A DNA stretch of 64,000 nt from assembly GCA_964388575.1 (NCBI GenBank), contig CAYMAZ010000003.1, positions 62,001 through 126,000 of the forward strand, written 5' to 3'. The notes under the pieces are model-generated. The model saw nothing but the letters and a program-made list of their open reading frames with translations. It searched no databases and was not told the DNA's origin. Shown here in pieces: positions 26,973 to 36,652 of this stretch. The translations under genes were made by a program, and so were the position numbers. The DNA is from CAYMAZ01 sp964388575 (GTDB lineage Bacteria > Bacteroidota > Bacteroidia > Bacteroidales > DTU049). The stretch's first letter is position 1; the number at the start of each line of letters is the position of its first letter.

Positions 26973-27956
26973 ATGAAAAAATATTTATTTTTTCCTTTCG
27001 TTCTGGTTTTTGCAATGCTTTGCTCAACAAACGTATACGCGCAGCAGGAAGCTCAGTTCAGCCATAATATGTTTAATATTTTATCCTATAATCCTGCTTT
27101 TGCAGGTAGCAACGACCAGATTTGTTTGAATATTCTGGGTCGTCAGCAATGGATGGGATTTTCAGAAACAAATCCTGACGGCGAACAATATAGTGTTTCA
27201 CCACAAACATTTCTGTTCAGCATGGACGCATATATCAAACCTCTTCGTGGAGGAATTGGCGCAGTTGTTTATAAAGACAAACTGGGTCATGAAGATAACA
27301 TTGGTTTGAAATTCGGGTACGCGTATAAAAGAATCCTTGGCCCCGGACAAGCCAGTATTGGTGTTCAAGCAGGATTTCTGAACAAAACAATCAATTACGG
27401 AGGATTTTTTCCAATTGATGAAGGAGATCCACTGTTACAGGGCGCCAAGGAAAGTGACATGATTTTTGACGTTTCTGCCGGGTTGTTTTATAAGGTTCCC
27501 GGGGAGTATTATGCAGGTATTTCCAGCTCACAATTGCTTCAGTCAGAATCTGACTTTTCAGGCACATCAAGCCTCGGTAGTCCAAAACTGAAGCGTCACT
27601 ATTTTCTTGTTGGAGGATATCAATATGCTCTTCCAAACAATCCGTCTTTCGAACTGATGCCTTCGTTGTTCATTAAAACAGATTTTGTTTCAGCGCAGTA
27701 TGATGTGAACCTGCTTGTCATGTATAATCAGCAATTTTGGGGCGGATTAAGCTATCGGGTTGATGATGCTCTTGTTTTTCTTGCAGGCGCATCACCGTAT
27801 GATGGATTAAAACTTGGTATTGCCTATGATTTTACAACATCAGCTCTAGGATCACAAGGCAGAAGCTATGGTTCTGCGGAAATCTACATCGGCTACTGTT
27901 TTAAAATTGAAATTCCACCAGTCATATCAAGTTACAAAAATGTAAGATTCTTATAA
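26973..27956 (+). CDS. porP: T9SS outer-membrane protein PorP (PorP/SprF family)
   Basis: 327 residues from ATG 26973, which begins the signal peptide MKKYLFFPF...NVYAQ (Gln at +1); the frame is open 35 codons upstream without a signal-like start. The mature start QAQFSHNMFNILSYNPAFAG and the strands that follow identify the PorP/SprF family. Position immediately before gldK matches porP-porK-porL-porM-porN of Porphyromonas gingivalis, where PorP is required for secretion. The symbol rests on that synteny, since the window has a second family member at 1-2 kb. Confidence 0.88.
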   Translation: MKKYLFFPFVLVFAMLCSTNVYAQQEAQFSHNMFNILSYNPAFAGSNDQICLNILGRQQWMGFSETNPDGEQYSVSPQTFLFSMDAYIKPLRGGIGAVVYKDKLGHEDNIGLKFGYAYKRILGPGQASIGVQAGFLNKTINYGGFFPIDEGDPLLQGAKESDMIFDVSAGLFYKVPGEYYAGISSSQLLQSESDFSGTSSLGSPKLKRHYFLVGGYQYALPNNPSFELMPSLFIKTDFVSAQYDVNLLVMYNQQFWGGLSYRVDDALVFLAGASPYDGLKLGIAYDFTTSALGSQGRSYGSAEIYIGYCFKIEIPPVISSYKNVRFL

Positions 27957-27974
27957 TGTTATTTGAAACTTTTT

Positions 27975-27982
27975 TAAATTTG
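27975..27982 (+). promoter_or_regulatory. -7 promoter element of gldKLMN
   Basis: TAAATTTG, a full consensus match, in the porP-gldK gap 42 bp before the gldK ATG. It suggests that gldKLMN can be transcribed without porP. Confidence 0.55.
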
Positions 27983-28024
27983 CAACCGTAAAATATAAAA
28001 TTTGAGTCAGTAAACCATATCATC

Positions 28025-29410
28025 ATGAAAATATACCTCATGTACAACAACAAAAGCATTCTACTTTGGTTTTTCATTGCAGCCATCATCATGGGATGTT
28101 CTAAATCTGACAGAGGACATCTTGTGGGAGTACAGAACAGGGAAAACTGGTATCAGGGCGATCCCTATGGAATGCTGTTTATTCCACACGGCAGCTATAC
28201 CATGGGCCAGAATGATCAGGATGTCCCTTACAGCCATCTTGCTGTCTCCAAAACTGTTACAGTAACATCCTTTTATATGGATGAAACCGAAATTACAAAC
28301 AATGAATACAGACAGTTTGTTTACTGGGTGAGAGATTCAATTGCCAGGTCAATTCTTGGCGATATTGATGAGTCATATCTGATCATGCAGGACCAGTATG
28401 GTGAAGATTTTGATCCTCCCTACCTGAACTGGAAAAGGAAAATCAAATGGAATGGCGAGCAGGAAAGAGAAGCTCTGTCAGAACTGTACTATCAGGAACA
28501 TGAACGTTTTTACCGCAGAAAAGAACTTGATACAAGAAAGCTTAATTATGAATATTGGTGGATAGACTACAAGGCAGCTGCTCAGAAAGATTTTGAGAAT
28601 CCAACACAATCTCCTGACATTAACACATCATCATGGACAAACAGATCTCAGGGATATCGGGATCGTTCGGTTTATATTAAAAGAGATATTATAAATGTAT
28701 ACCCGGATACATTATGCTGGGTACATGATTTTACATATTCATTTAACGAACCTCTGACTCAGAATTATTTTTCACATCCTGCCTATGATCATTATCCAGT
28801 TGTGGGTGTCAGTTGGAAACAGGCACGTGCATTTTCAATCTGGAGAACAAATTATCTCAATGCCTATCTGGAATCAAGTCAGAATATGTCAAGAGTGAAC
28901 GAATTTCGTCTTCCCACAGAATCAGAATGGGAATGGGCAGCCAGAGGCGGTCTTGAATTAAGTCCGTTTCCCTGGGGAGGTCCGTATATCAGAAACAGCA
29001 ATGGTTGCTTCCTTGGGAACTATAAACCTCTAAGAGGAAACTACATTGATGACGGAGGGGCAACACCCATTATTGTTGCACATTATGCTCCCAATGACTT
29101 CGGATTATACGATATGGCAGGGAATGTTGCCGAATGGTGCCGTGATGCATACAACCCCTCATCATACCAGTTTGCACATGATTTGAATCAGGTGTATGAT
29201 TATGAAGCAAAAGATAATGACCCCATTTCAATGAAAAGAAAAGTGATACGGGGTGGTTCCTGGAAAGATATCGGATACTTTATGCATGTTAGTACCCGTA
29301 CATTTGAATATCAGGATTCAGGAAAGAGTTATGTCGGATTCAGAAATGTCCAGTCATATATGGGTCGTATGAAGGGTGACGGCCCCACATCATCAAATGT
29401 TTACAGGTAA
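28025..29410 (+). CDS. gldK: Gliding/T9SS lipoprotein GldK (PorK)
   Basis: 461 residues. Lipoprotein signal ending IIMGC. The rest is an FGE/sulfatase-modifying-factor fold: MLFIPHGSYTMGQNDQD, MDETEITNNEYRQF, VVGVSWKQARAF, RLPTESEWEWAARGG, YDMAGNVAEWCRDAY, VIRGGSWKD. GldK and GldN form the large ring beneath the outer membrane that links the GldLM motor to the translocon. The fold is structural here. It is a paralogue of GldJ at the window start. gldL follows after 61 bp. A second ATG at 28040 could also be used. Confidence 0.95.
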   Translation: MKIYLMYNNKSILLWFFIAAIIMGCSKSDRGHLVGVQNRENWYQGDPYGMLFIPHGSYTMGQNDQDVPYSHLAVSKTVTVTSFYMDETEITNNEYRQFVYWVRDSIARSILGDIDESYLIMQDQYGEDFDPPYLNWKRKIKWNGEQEREALSELYYQEHERFYRRKELDTRKLNYEYWWIDYKAAAQKDFENPTQSPDINTSSWTNRSQGYRDRSVYIKRDIINVYPDTLCWVHDFTYSFNEPLTQNYFSHPAYDHYPVVGVSWKQARAFSIWRTNYLNAYLESSQNMSRVNEFRLPTESEWEWAARGGLELSPFPWGGPYIRNSNGCFLGNYKPLRGNYIDDGGATPIIVAHYAPNDFGLYDMAGNVAEWCRDAYNPSSYQFAHDLNQVYDYEAKDNDPISMKRKVIRGGSWKDIGYFMHVSTRTFEYQDSGKSYVGFRNVQSYMGRMKGDGPTSSNVYR

Positions 29411-29471
29411 GAATCATTAAAAAAAAATGCTAACTAAAATATATTATTAACTTAAAAAATCAATTAAGGTT

Positions 29472-30536
29472 ATGGGATTAAAGAACATTGTTGAAAGCAA
29501 GGGCTACAAACAATTCATGGCAAAGCTCTATGGTTGGGGTGCTGCAGTTGTAATTTTGGGAGCCTTATTTAAGATCCAGCACTATCCAGGTGCAGGTATC
29601 ATGCTCATCTTAGGTTTGGGAACAGAAGCTTTGATTTTCTTTGCTTCAGCTTTTGAACCGTTACATACAGAGCCCGACTGGAGTTTGGTATATCCGGAAC
29701 TTTGGGGATTGTATCACGAAGGAGAACCACATCCTGACGGCTATGAACTGGACGTCAAATCAGGCAGAGCCATTCAAAAACATTCAGTTACTCAAGAACT
29801 TGACAAGATGCTTGAGGAGGCAAAGATAGGGCCTGAGCTTATTGCCAGTCTTGGTGCAGGGATGAAAAATCTGAGTGAAAATGCTCTTAAATTATCCGGT
29901 GTTGCTGACGCAGCTGGTGCAACTGATTCATTTGTCACAAATCTTTCACAGGCATCCAACAGTGTGAAACAACTTCAGGGTGTGTATGATAAGACAAGTG
30001 AAGCAATGAATAAAAGTGTCGGTGTTAATGAAGAATTTGTTTCTTCAATCAAAAGTGCAACAACCAATGCAAATCAAACAAGTCAGGCATTCGGTACCAT
30101 AGCTGGTGCTCTTCAAACAGATGTGAAAGCAACTGAAGAATATGTGAACAGCATCAAAATGGCAACTCAAAGTGCACAAAGCCTTGCTGAAAAATATACT
30201 CAGTCAGCAGCTTCATTGACCAAGTCTGCAGAAGCAATTGATTTTTCTCAGGTAGACGGAAAGTCATATGGTGATCAGATTCAGAAAATTACCAAAAATC
30301 TTTCAGCCCTGAATGCAGTATATGAGTTACAGTTGCAGGGAGCAAACAACCAGACAGAAAAAGTTCAGGAAATGCAGGAATCTGTCAATAAGTTTGTGAA
30401 AAATATCAATGATTCTGTTGCAAGTGTATCCAAATACAAAGAGCAGGCAGATGTTCTTGCAAGCAACCTGTCAGCTTTAAATACTGTATATGGGAATATG
30501 CTTGCTGCAATGAATGTGAATGTTAATAAAAAATAA
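29472..30536 (+). CDS. gldL: Gliding/T9SS motor protein GldL (PorL)
   Basis: 354 residues. Two N-terminal membrane helices (about 20-35 and 41-60) are joined by KIQHYPGAG; the Glu in the second helix (Glu52, GTEALIFF) aligns with the Glu needed for proton flow in F. johnsoniae GldL. The C-terminal 270 residues are cytoplasmic helices and coiled coil with internal similarity: NLSALNAVY and NLSALNTVY recur about 60 residues apart. GldL forms a ring around the GldM dimer and converts proton motive force into GldM rotation. It is 12 bp from gldM. Confidence 0.95.
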   Translation: MGLKNIVESKGYKQFMAKLYGWGAAVVILGALFKIQHYPGAGIMLILGLGTEALIFFASAFEPLHTEPDWSLVYPELWGLYHEGEPHPDGYELDVKSGRAIQKHSVTQELDKMLEEAKIGPELIASLGAGMKNLSENALKLSGVADAAGATDSFVTNLSQASNSVKQLQGVYDKTSEAMNKSVGVNEEFVSSIKSATTNANQTSQAFGTIAGALQTDVKATEEYVNSIKMATQSAQSLAEKYTQSAASLTKSAEAIDFSQVDGKSYGDQIQKITKNLSALNAVYELQLQGANNQTEKVQEMQESVNKFVKNINDSVASVSKYKEQADVLASNLSALNTVYGNMLAAMNVNVNKK

Positions 30537-30548
30537 GGGAAGAATAAT

Positions 30549-32153
30549 ATGGGAGCAAAAAATTGTCCGGAGACCCCGAGGCAAAAGTTGATCGCAATGA
30601 TGTACCTTGTTTTAACGGCACTTCTTGCACTTAATGTCTCCGTTGATATATTGAATGCTTTTGTGATTGTAAACGAAAGCATGGAAGAAACAAATATAAT
30701 TTTCTCCGATAAGGTCGAAGCAAATTACTCTGCTTTTGAAAGAGCTCTTGCAGAAAATGAAACGAAAGCAAGACCTGATTATGACAAGGCCAAGAAAGTG
30801 AAATCATGGGCTGACGAACTTGTTGCCTATATTCATGATCTCAAATGGGAAGTCATCTCCAAAACTGAAGGTGTCTCTCTTGAAGTTGCGAAAACAAAAA
30901 CCATCAGAGATATCAAAAAGAAAGATAATTATGATATCCCAACGCACTTTTTCATTGGTGACTCACCTGATGGTTCAAAGGGTAAAGCACGGGAACTGAA
31001 AAACAAAATCATCGAGTTTAAAGAAAACATTCTCAGTGTTTTGCCAGATGATAAACACGATCAGGTTCAAATCGGCTTAAATGTTGAAGGAGATTTTACA
31101 GACCTGAACAACAAGGTCAAAAACTGGGAAATGGCGACTTTTTACAGAACAATTCTTGCTGCAGATCTTGTTATTCTTAATAAACTTGTTGCTGATGTCA
31201 GAAATGCTGAATCTGGTGTTGTTACTGAACTGTTAACATCTATTGGTGAAACAGATTTTAAATTTAACACGATTACTGCAAAAGTTGTCCCAAAAAGCAA
31301 GTATGTCATTTCTGGTGAAGAATATGAAGCAGATATTTTCGTCGCTGCATATGATACCATTGACGCACCTGAAGTTATTATTGGTTCTGCATACGACAGT
31401 TTAACACGCTCGGTGATAGGGAATACACAAGTTATTGAAGGTGAAAGAGGACTTGTTAAATACAGAGTTCCTGCCGGTGGGGTTGGTGTTCAGACTTTCG
31501 GAGGTATCATTAAACTGAAACAACCCGGTGGCGGAATTGTAGAATATGGATTCAACGAGGAATATGTTGTTGGAGCACCAACAGCTACAGTTTCTGCTGA
31601 TAAAATGAATGTATTCTATATTGGGGTTGACAACCCTGTCACCATTTCAGTTCCGGGGATTCCCAATGAAAAGGTCAGACCTTCAATTTCAAACGGTCGT
31701 TTAACTCCGCAGGGCGGAGGAAAATATGTTGTCCGTGTGGACGGAGGTTCAGAATCTGTCATTAGCGTTGCAGCTGAATTGAGTGGTCAAACCAGATCAA
31801 TGGGTCAGGTGAAATTTCGCGTCAAACGTGTTCCAGATCCTGTTCCATTCATTGCAGGTGTAAGAGAAGGAAACGTTGAAAAAGGAAGAATCATTGCAAG
31901 TCCGGTTATTATTCCCGTTCTCGAAAATTTTGAATTTGATCTGTCCTTTACAATAGTTTCTTATACTTTTGAGATCACAATGCCTGGAGGTGATCTTATT
32001 GAAATTCAGGGTTCCGGAAACAGGCTGACTCAGTCGATGGTGCAGCATATTCAAAGTGCACGAAGAGGTCAAAGGGTATATCTTACAAATATTCGTGCAA
32101 GCGGACCTAGCGGAACACGTCCCATTGGGGCAATCACAATACGTATTGTATAA
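30549..32153 (+). CDS. gldM: Gliding/T9SS motor shaft protein GldM (PorM)
   Basis: 534 residues. The N-terminus GAKNCPETPRQKLIAMMYLVLTALLALNVS is the family signature and contains the single membrane helix; about 490 periplasmic residues follow, first helical, then Ig-like beta domains (for example SVPGIPNEKVRPSISNG). GldM dimers span the periplasm and contact the GldK/GldN ring. It starts 12 bp after gldL and 21 bp before gldN. Length is normal, without truncation. Confidence 0.95.
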   Translation: MGAKNCPETPRQKLIAMMYLVLTALLALNVSVDILNAFVIVNESMEETNIIFSDKVEANYSAFERALAENETKARPDYDKAKKVKSWADELVAYIHDLKWEVISKTEGVSLEVAKTKTIRDIKKKDNYDIPTHFFIGDSPDGSKGKARELKNKIIEFKENILSVLPDDKHDQVQIGLNVEGDFTDLNNKVKNWEMATFYRTILAADLVILNKLVADVRNAESGVVTELLTSIGETDFKFNTITAKVVPKSKYVISGEEYEADIFVAAYDTIDAPEVIIGSAYDSLTRSVIGNTQVIEGERGLVKYRVPAGGVGVQTFGGIIKLKQPGGGIVEYGFNEEYVVGAPTATVSADKMNVFYIGVDNPVTISVPGIPNEKVRPSISNGRLTPQGGGKYVVRVDGGSESVISVAAELSGQTRSMGQVKFRVKRVPDPVPFIAGVREGNVEKGRIIASPVIIPVLENFEFDLSFTIVSYTFEITMPGGDLIEIQGSGNRLTQSMVQHIQSARRGQRVYLTNIRASGPSGTRPIGAITIRIV

Positions 32154-32174
32154 TTTAATACTGGAGAATAGATT

Positions 32175-33017
32175 ATGAAACGTCAAATTCTTTTAATTGC
32201 ACTGGTGCTGATCGGAGGCGCATTTTATATGCCGATGAAAGCTCAGGTTATTGAAGCTCCTCCCAATGTTGAGCCATTTACAAGGGATGCAGTCACAACT
32301 TCTGAACCAGCTCCGTACACACACGTTCGTGAAGCAGATGTATTCTGGGGCAAAACAATATGGAGAGTTATTGATCTGCGTGAAAAGATCAATCAACCAT
32401 TGTATTTTCCCCTTACGCCAACAAACGGAAGAAAGAATCTGATGACCGTTATATTTGACGGACTTAAGGAAAATATGATCAGAGCATACGAGTCAGATCA
32501 GTTGGATGTTGTGAAACCTTACGAAGATATTATGTCCAGTCTTGAAGGATATGACTCCGTTACACTCTGGAGAGAATATCCACCTTATGAACCTTATGAT
32601 ACTGTCATTGCCAAACCCTTTAAACCGGAAGATGTTCTCATGTTCCGTCTGAAGGAATTCTGGTTCTTTGATAAAGAACGTTCTGTTCTGGAATGCAGGA
32701 TTATGGCAATGTGTCCGGTTATAAGCCTCTACGACGGAGATGAATTCAAAGGAACAAAAGTCCTTTTTTGGATTCATTTTCCTGAAGCAAGAAAGATTTT
32801 TGCTCAGAATGAGGTCTTTAACAGGCATAGTGATGTTTTCAGACTCAGTTATGATGATGTCTTCTTCAGACGAATGTTCAGCAGCTATATCATCAAGGAG
32901 TCAAATGTTTATGACAGATACATCAATGAATATGCACCCGGTCTTGATGGTCTTCTTGAATCAGAAAGAATCAAACAGGAAATCTTCGAGGTTGAACACG
33001 ATCTTTGGGAATATTAA
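32175..33017 (+). CDS. gldN: Gliding/T9SS ring protein GldN (PorN)
   Basis: 280 residues. The signal peptide ends PMKAQ (Gln at +1). Family features include TIWRVIDLREKINQPLYFP, EDVLMFRLKEFWFFDKERS and a FWIHFPEAR segment. GldN is a periplasmic protein that pairs with lipoprotein GldK in the outer-membrane-associated ring. It is the last gene of the gldKLMN unit; a two-way terminator lies 30 bp downstream. No gldO duplicate follows, unlike in F. johnsoniae. Confidence 0.94.
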   Translation: MKRQILLIALVLIGGAFYMPMKAQVIEAPPNVEPFTRDAVTTSEPAPYTHVREADVFWGKTIWRVIDLREKINQPLYFPLTPTNGRKNLMTVIFDGLKENMIRAYESDQLDVVKPYEDIMSSLEGYDSVTLWREYPPYEPYDTVIAKPFKPEDVLMFRLKEFWFFDKERSVLECRIMAMCPVISLYDGDEFKGTKVLFWIHFPEARKIFAQNEVFNRHSDVFRLSYDDVFFRRMFSSYIIKESNVYDRYINEYAPGLDGLLESERIKQEIFEVEHDLWEY

Positions 33018-33045
33018 ACATTCATCATCTTATAATCTATCTCAT

Positions 33046-33080
33046 AAAAAAAACTGCTTTTTTTCAAAAGCAGTTTTTTT
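33046..33080. terminator. Bidirectional terminator between gldN and polA
   Basis: A 12-bp stem, AAAACTGCTTTT/AAAAGCAGTTTT, with a four-base loop and A/T runs on both sides. It can end both the gldKLMN message and the convergent polA message. Confidence 0.9.
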
Positions 33081-33083
33081 ATG

Positions 33084-35884
33084 TTAATGTGCATCCAGCC
33101 AATTGTCTGCATATTTCATTTCAACTTCTACAGGAACAGTCAAGTCAAATGCAGAAATCATTTCTTCTCTGATCATTTGCATGACTTGTTCTGTTTCAGG
33201 TTTCCATACGTCAAACACCAGCTCATCATGAACCTGGAGTAACATTCTTGATTTAAGCTTTAGTGATCTAAAACGCCTGTGAATGTTGACCATTGCAATT
33301 TTAATAATATCAGCTGCCGAGCCCTGAATAGGCGCATTGATAGCTGTTCTTTCAGCAAAGCCCCTCACAAATGCATTTGTGGAGTTCATATTGCTAATAT
33401 ATCTTTTTCTCTTTCTAATTGTTTCAACATATCCGTTTTTTCTTGCAAACTCTATGGTATTATTCATGAATTCCCTGATTCGTGGATATTTGATAAAATA
33501 TTCTTTAATCAGTTCTTCCGATTCCTTTTTTGAGATCCCTAAACGTTCGGCAAGGCCGTAACCTGAAATTCCGTAAATTATTCCGAAATTCACTGTTTTT
33601 GCATTCCGTCTGTAGGCTGAACTCACATCTTCCAGGGGAATATTATAAATTTTTGCAGCTGTTGCTGTGTGAATATCGTGACCCTGCCTGAAATCCTCAA
33701 TCATTGAAGTTTCATTGCTTAAAGCTGCAATAATTCTAAGTTCAATCTGTGAATAATCAGCAGAAACAAGAACAAATTTTTCATTGCGAGGGATAAATGC
33801 TTTACGAATCTCCTGACCGAGATCAGTCCTTATGGGGATATTCTGAATATTCGGATTTGAAGAGGAAAGTCTGCCTGTTGCTGTGATTGTCTGATTGAAT
33901 GCTGTATGAACCCTTCTGGTAGAAGCTTCAATATATTTTGGCAATGCATCAACATAAGTGGTTTTAAGTTTGGTCAGAGATCTGTGTTCGAGAATGAGTG
34001 GAATAACAGGATGTTTCTTTTCAAATTTCAAAAGGATCTCTTCCCCAGTTGCATATTGTTTTGTTTTGGTTCTTGGTGGTTTTTCTGCAATGTTCATTTT
34101 TTCAAACAATACTTCACCCAATTGCTTAGGTGATGACAGGTTGAATCTCATTCCAGCCATTTCAAAGATTTGCTCTTCTACTCTTCCCAGTTGTTCAGTA
34201 AGTTTTTGTGAAAACCGCTCAAGCTCTTCAGTATGAATTGCAATGCCTTCATCTTCCATAAATGCCAGGACTTCAACAAGTGGCATTTCGATTTCAGAAA
34301 ACAGTTCCNNNNNNNNNNCCCTGATGCTTTCATTTCGGGTTCCATGATCTGATACAATCTGAAAGTCATATCTGCATCTTCGCAGGAGTAGTTTTTCATT
34401 TCTTCAATCGGAACTCTTCTAATCTGATCAGGATCAGGATTCTTAACCGGAAGAATATCTTCAAAGGAAATGGGTTTATATGAGAGTTTTATTTCACTTA
34501 AATAATCCAGATTATGTTTTCCTTCAGGATTCAGCAAATAACTTGCAATCATAGTATCAAAATACGGTGCCTTAACGAGAATTCCATATTTTTTTAACAT
34601 TCTGTAGTCAAACTTCAGGTTATGTGCTATCTTTACAACAGACTCATTATCAAATACCTGGGTTAAGAAAGCCTGGACTTCTTTCATTGAAAAAAACTCT
34701 CCGTTTAGCGGAAGATAAAATGCTTCTGTTGCTTTCACGCAAAATGAAATACCAATAATTTCATTCTCAAACGGATTCAGCCCGGTAGTTTCTATATCAA
34801 AAGAGAATACGGGAGCTTCAAGCAATTTTTTAATTAATTTGCTGAATTCTTCAGTATTCTTTATGGTTGAGTAGTTGACTTTTTTTTCATCAAATACGAC
34901 GATTGAATTTGACTGTAAAAAAGCAGACGCACTGGAATCGTCAAAAAGAGAACCCTGCACACCATACTGTGTATTCACAACCTGAGATGTGTCTTTATAG
35001 AATGAATCAATGAATCGTTTCGAATAACTCCTGAATTCCAGTTCCTTAAACAATTCCATCAGAGGGCCGGGCTCCGGGACTTTCCATTGAAGTTTATCAG
35101 GAATAAATTCAACAGGTACCTGTGTTTCAATGGTCGCCAGGTTTTTTGAAAATACAGCCTGGTCAGCAAATGATTTAACAAGGTCTCTGATGCGTGCATT
35201 TTCAATCTGATCAGATTGTTCTATCATATTCTCAATGGAGCCAAACTGTGCTATCAGTTTTTTTGCTTTCACTTCACCAATTCCCGGAATGCCGGGAATG
35301 TTATCAGAGGCATCGCCCCATAATCCAAGAATGTCAATAAGTTGAACAGGTTCTTTAATTTCATATTTTCTGCAAACTTCTTCCCTACCGATAATTTCAG
35401 CCTTTTTCCCCTGTTTACCGGGTTTGTAGATCATGACATGATCTGTGACCAGTTGTCCGAAGTCTTTATCTGAAGTCATCATGTATACTTTCCAGCCCTG
35501 ACTTTCTCCTTTTTTGGCAAGTGTTCCAATGAGGTCGTCTGCTTCAAACCCATCAGCTTTGAAAACATGAATATTGAGTTTTTCAAGAAGGAGAAAAATA
35601 TAGGGCAGAGCTGTGGCAATTTCTTCAGGCATTGATTCACGCTGAGCTTTATAGGCTTCAAACTCCTCGTGTCTGAATGTGGGTGCTGCAGAATCAAAAG
35701 CGACAGCAATATAATCAGGCTTCTCGTTCAGAAGAATGTCAGTCATAATATTTGAAAATCCCAAAATAGCCGATGTGTTTAACCCTTTGCTGTTGACAAT
35801 AGGGTTCTTGTTCAGAGCAAAATATGCTCTGTAGATCATTGACATGGCATCAATCAGAAATAGTTTTGGTCTTGCCTGTTCCAT
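33084..35884 (-). CDS. polA: DNA polymerase I, interrupted by an assembly gap
   Basis: Start ATG 35884. Residues 1-522 are readable before the 10-N gap: 5' nuclease (FLIDAMSMIYRAYFAL; GLWGDASDNIPGIPGIG) and 3'-5' exonuclease with FSFDIETTGLNPF. The last 407 residues after the gap hold the polymerase domain: SADYSQIELRIIAAL, RNAKTVNFGIIYGISGYG and LLQVHDELVFDV. The junction (KASG, gap, ELFSEIEMPLVEVL) fits a normal PolA with only a few residues missing, about 932 in total. The two sides are in different frames if the gap is literally 10 bases; a gap of 2, 5, 8 or 11 restores one frame, so I treat it as an intact gene with a placeholder gap. Confidence 0.93.
34309..34318. other. Assembly gap (10 N) inside polA
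   Basis: Ten unresolved bases. Frame arithmetic across polA requires a true length of 3k+2 bases, so 10 is probably an arbitrary filler value. Confidence 0.97.
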
Positions 35885-35943
35885 AGTAACGGGATGGTTT
35901 GGGTTTGCAATGTTCGGTAATGTTCGAATTGCCTATAAAAGTA

Positions 35944-35951
35944 CAAAAATA
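35944..35951 (-). promoter_or_regulatory. -7 promoter element of polA
   Basis: Reads TATTTTTG on the minus strand, a full consensus match, 60 bp before ATG 35884. Confidence 0.5.
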
Positions 35952-35969
35952 ATCGGGAACGAAAATGAA

Positions 35970-36608
35970 TTAATGTATCAGGAAGGGATTGTGGTGAATT
36001 TCATGTTTGATGGTTGTTGATGGCCCATGACCGGGATAAACAATGGTCTGAGGTGGTAGTACAAGCAGAAATTCATTGATGTGATAAAGCAGTGTATCCA
36101 TATCTCCGGTTGGAAGATCAGTCCTCCCAATACTTTGCTGAAAAAGCACATCTCCTGAAAACAATACATGTTCCTTTTCAGAATAAAAACACAGACTCCC
36201 TGATGCATGTCCGGGAGTATGCATCACATCGAATTTCACTCCCTGAATTCCTGTTGACTGACCATGTTCAAGATAATGATTGATTTTTGGAATATGTCTG
36301 ATATTGAGACCAAAAAGGTCTGCAGAGTCGTGTACCTGTGCAATAAAAAATTCCGTCAGATGATGTGCATAAACATCAATTCCGTAATGATCACTCATAA
36401 AACCACATCCGAGAATGTGATCAATATGCCCGTGAGTCAGCAGTATCATTTTGGGATTTAAGCCAAGGGCGTTTATTTCACTGACAAAATAATTTTCTTC
36501 CTCCACGTTGCTGCAAGCTGGATCAATGATTATTGTTTCATTCTGATCATTAGAAATCAAATATGTATTTACCTGAAAAGGATTTGCTGTGAGTATGTTG
36601 ATTTTCAT
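35970..36608 (-). CDS. MBL-fold metallohydrolase (glyoxalase II-like)
   Basis: 212 residues, cytoplasmic. The metal motif is LLTHGHIDHILG, with further ligands in MHTPGHASGS, LFSGDVLF and YPGHGPSTT, so both metal sites look complete. This set is typical of the glyoxalase II-like branch of the metallo-beta-lactamase superfamily, hydrolysing thioesters or related substrates; the small size without the GloB C-terminal domain argues against true GloB. It has its own -7 element at 36632-36639 and is followed by polA, which also has its own promoter. Confidence 0.88.
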   Translation of the reverse strand: MKINILTANPFQVNTYLISNDQNETIIIDPACSNVEEENYFVSEINALGLNPKMILLTHGHIDHILGCGFMSDHYGIDVYAHHLTEFFIAQVHDSADLFGLNIRHIPKINHYLEHGQSTGIQGVKFDVMHTPGHASGSLCFYSEKEHVLFSGDVLFQQSIGRTDLPTGDMDTLLYHINEFLLVLPPQTIVYPGHGPSTTIKHEIHHNPFLIH

Positions 36609-36631
36609 CCCGGATTTTGATTAAAGAAGTG

Positions 36632-36639
36632 CAAAGTTA
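36632..36639 (-). promoter_or_regulatory. -7 promoter element of MBL hydrolase gene
   Basis: Reads TAACTTTG on the minus strand, a full consensus match 24 bp upstream of ATG 36608. Confidence 0.6.
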
Positions 36640-36652
36640 AGGAAATTCAAGG

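Noticed and set aside
28025..29410. GldK as a formylglycine-generating enzyme
   Set aside because: The fold matches, but the lipobox, operon position and family place it in the T9SS ring; the same holds for GldJ.
34178..34318. Extension of the N-terminal polA frame across the N gap
   Set aside because: The residues after the gap in that frame do not match polymerase; the other frame does. It is an artefact of the filler length.
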